The notes beneath the pieces are model-generated. The model had not been told where the DNA came from, did not search any database, and saw nothing but the letters and a program-made list of their open reading frames with translations. A program made the position numbers and the translations under genes. A DNA stretch of 5,097 nucleotides from CAYJOG01 sp964371695 [NCBI: uncultured bacterium] (GTDB lineage Bacteria; CAYJOG01), in the NCBI GenBank assembly GCA_964371695.1, contig CAYJOG010000240.1, positions 1-5,097 of the forward strand, in the 5' to 3' direction. Positions 5,075-5,097 of this stretch are shown piece after piece. Each line of letters starts with the position of its first letter. Position 1 is the stretch's first letter.

Positions 5075-5097
5075 GCCCTCTCCCTGAGGGAGAGGGC
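5075..5097. repeat. 23-bp palindrome related to the intergenic CCCTCTCCCC repeats
   Basis: GCCCTCTCCCT (5075-5085) and AGGGAGAGGGC (5087-5097) are perfect complements around a single G. The arm shares CCCTCTCCC with copies A, C and D but has almost no loop. The window ends inside or at the edge of this element, so its full length is unknown. Confidence 0.8.

Overview
The window is GC-rich bacterial DNA of a proteobacterial type. The signs are a DsbD-like thiol:disulfide interchange protein, a tRNA gene without encoded CCA, and intergenic palindromes of a C/T-rich-arm kind that I recall from many proteobacterial genomes. Nothing here fixes genus or class. Alphaproteobacteria would fit the style of the DsbD tail, but that is a guess.

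Layout: bases 1-525 (+) are the 3' end of a dsbD-like gene: the last membrane helix and a C-terminal thioredoxin domain with a CxxC motif. A tRNA-Thr(CGT) gene follows at 594-666 (+). Bases 667-1557 hold no credible gene. They are a dense mosaic of hairpins and repeats: an inverted copy of the tRNA T-arm, two direct echoes of the tRNA 3' end, four copies of a CCCTCTCCCC palindrome arranged as two composite units, several short GC-rich hairpins, and a heptamer tandem repeat ending next to the stop codon of the opposing operon.

Bases 4904-1558 (-) hold three genes that read leftwards toward the tRNA: a small STAS-like (anti-sigma-factor-antagonist fold) protein, a DUF58 protein with a von Willebrand-like metal site, and a large BatA-type membrane protein. 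The last two overlap by four bases (TTGA) and are surely co-expressed. DUF58 and BatA proteins normally sit beside a MoxR AAA+ ATPase, and the set is generally thought to act in metal- or chaperone-linked assembly or stress functions at the membrane. Here the position usually held by moxR is taken by the STAS-like gene, and no moxR lies in the window. A simple reading is that the STAS protein gives regulatory input to the DUF58/BatA membrane complex, but this is inference.

The operon's upstream region (4905-5074) has an inverted repeat and no convincing promoter. The window ends in a 23-bp palindrome related to the repeats on the other side, so relatives of one repeat family bracket the operon. 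The most unusual points are the tRNA-derived repeats downstream of tRNA-Thr, the tandem composite palindromic unit, the moxR-less STAS-DUF58-BatA arrangement, and the STAS/DUF58 junction, which stays in one frame across a TAG stop and offers only a TTG start with no visible ribosome binding site.
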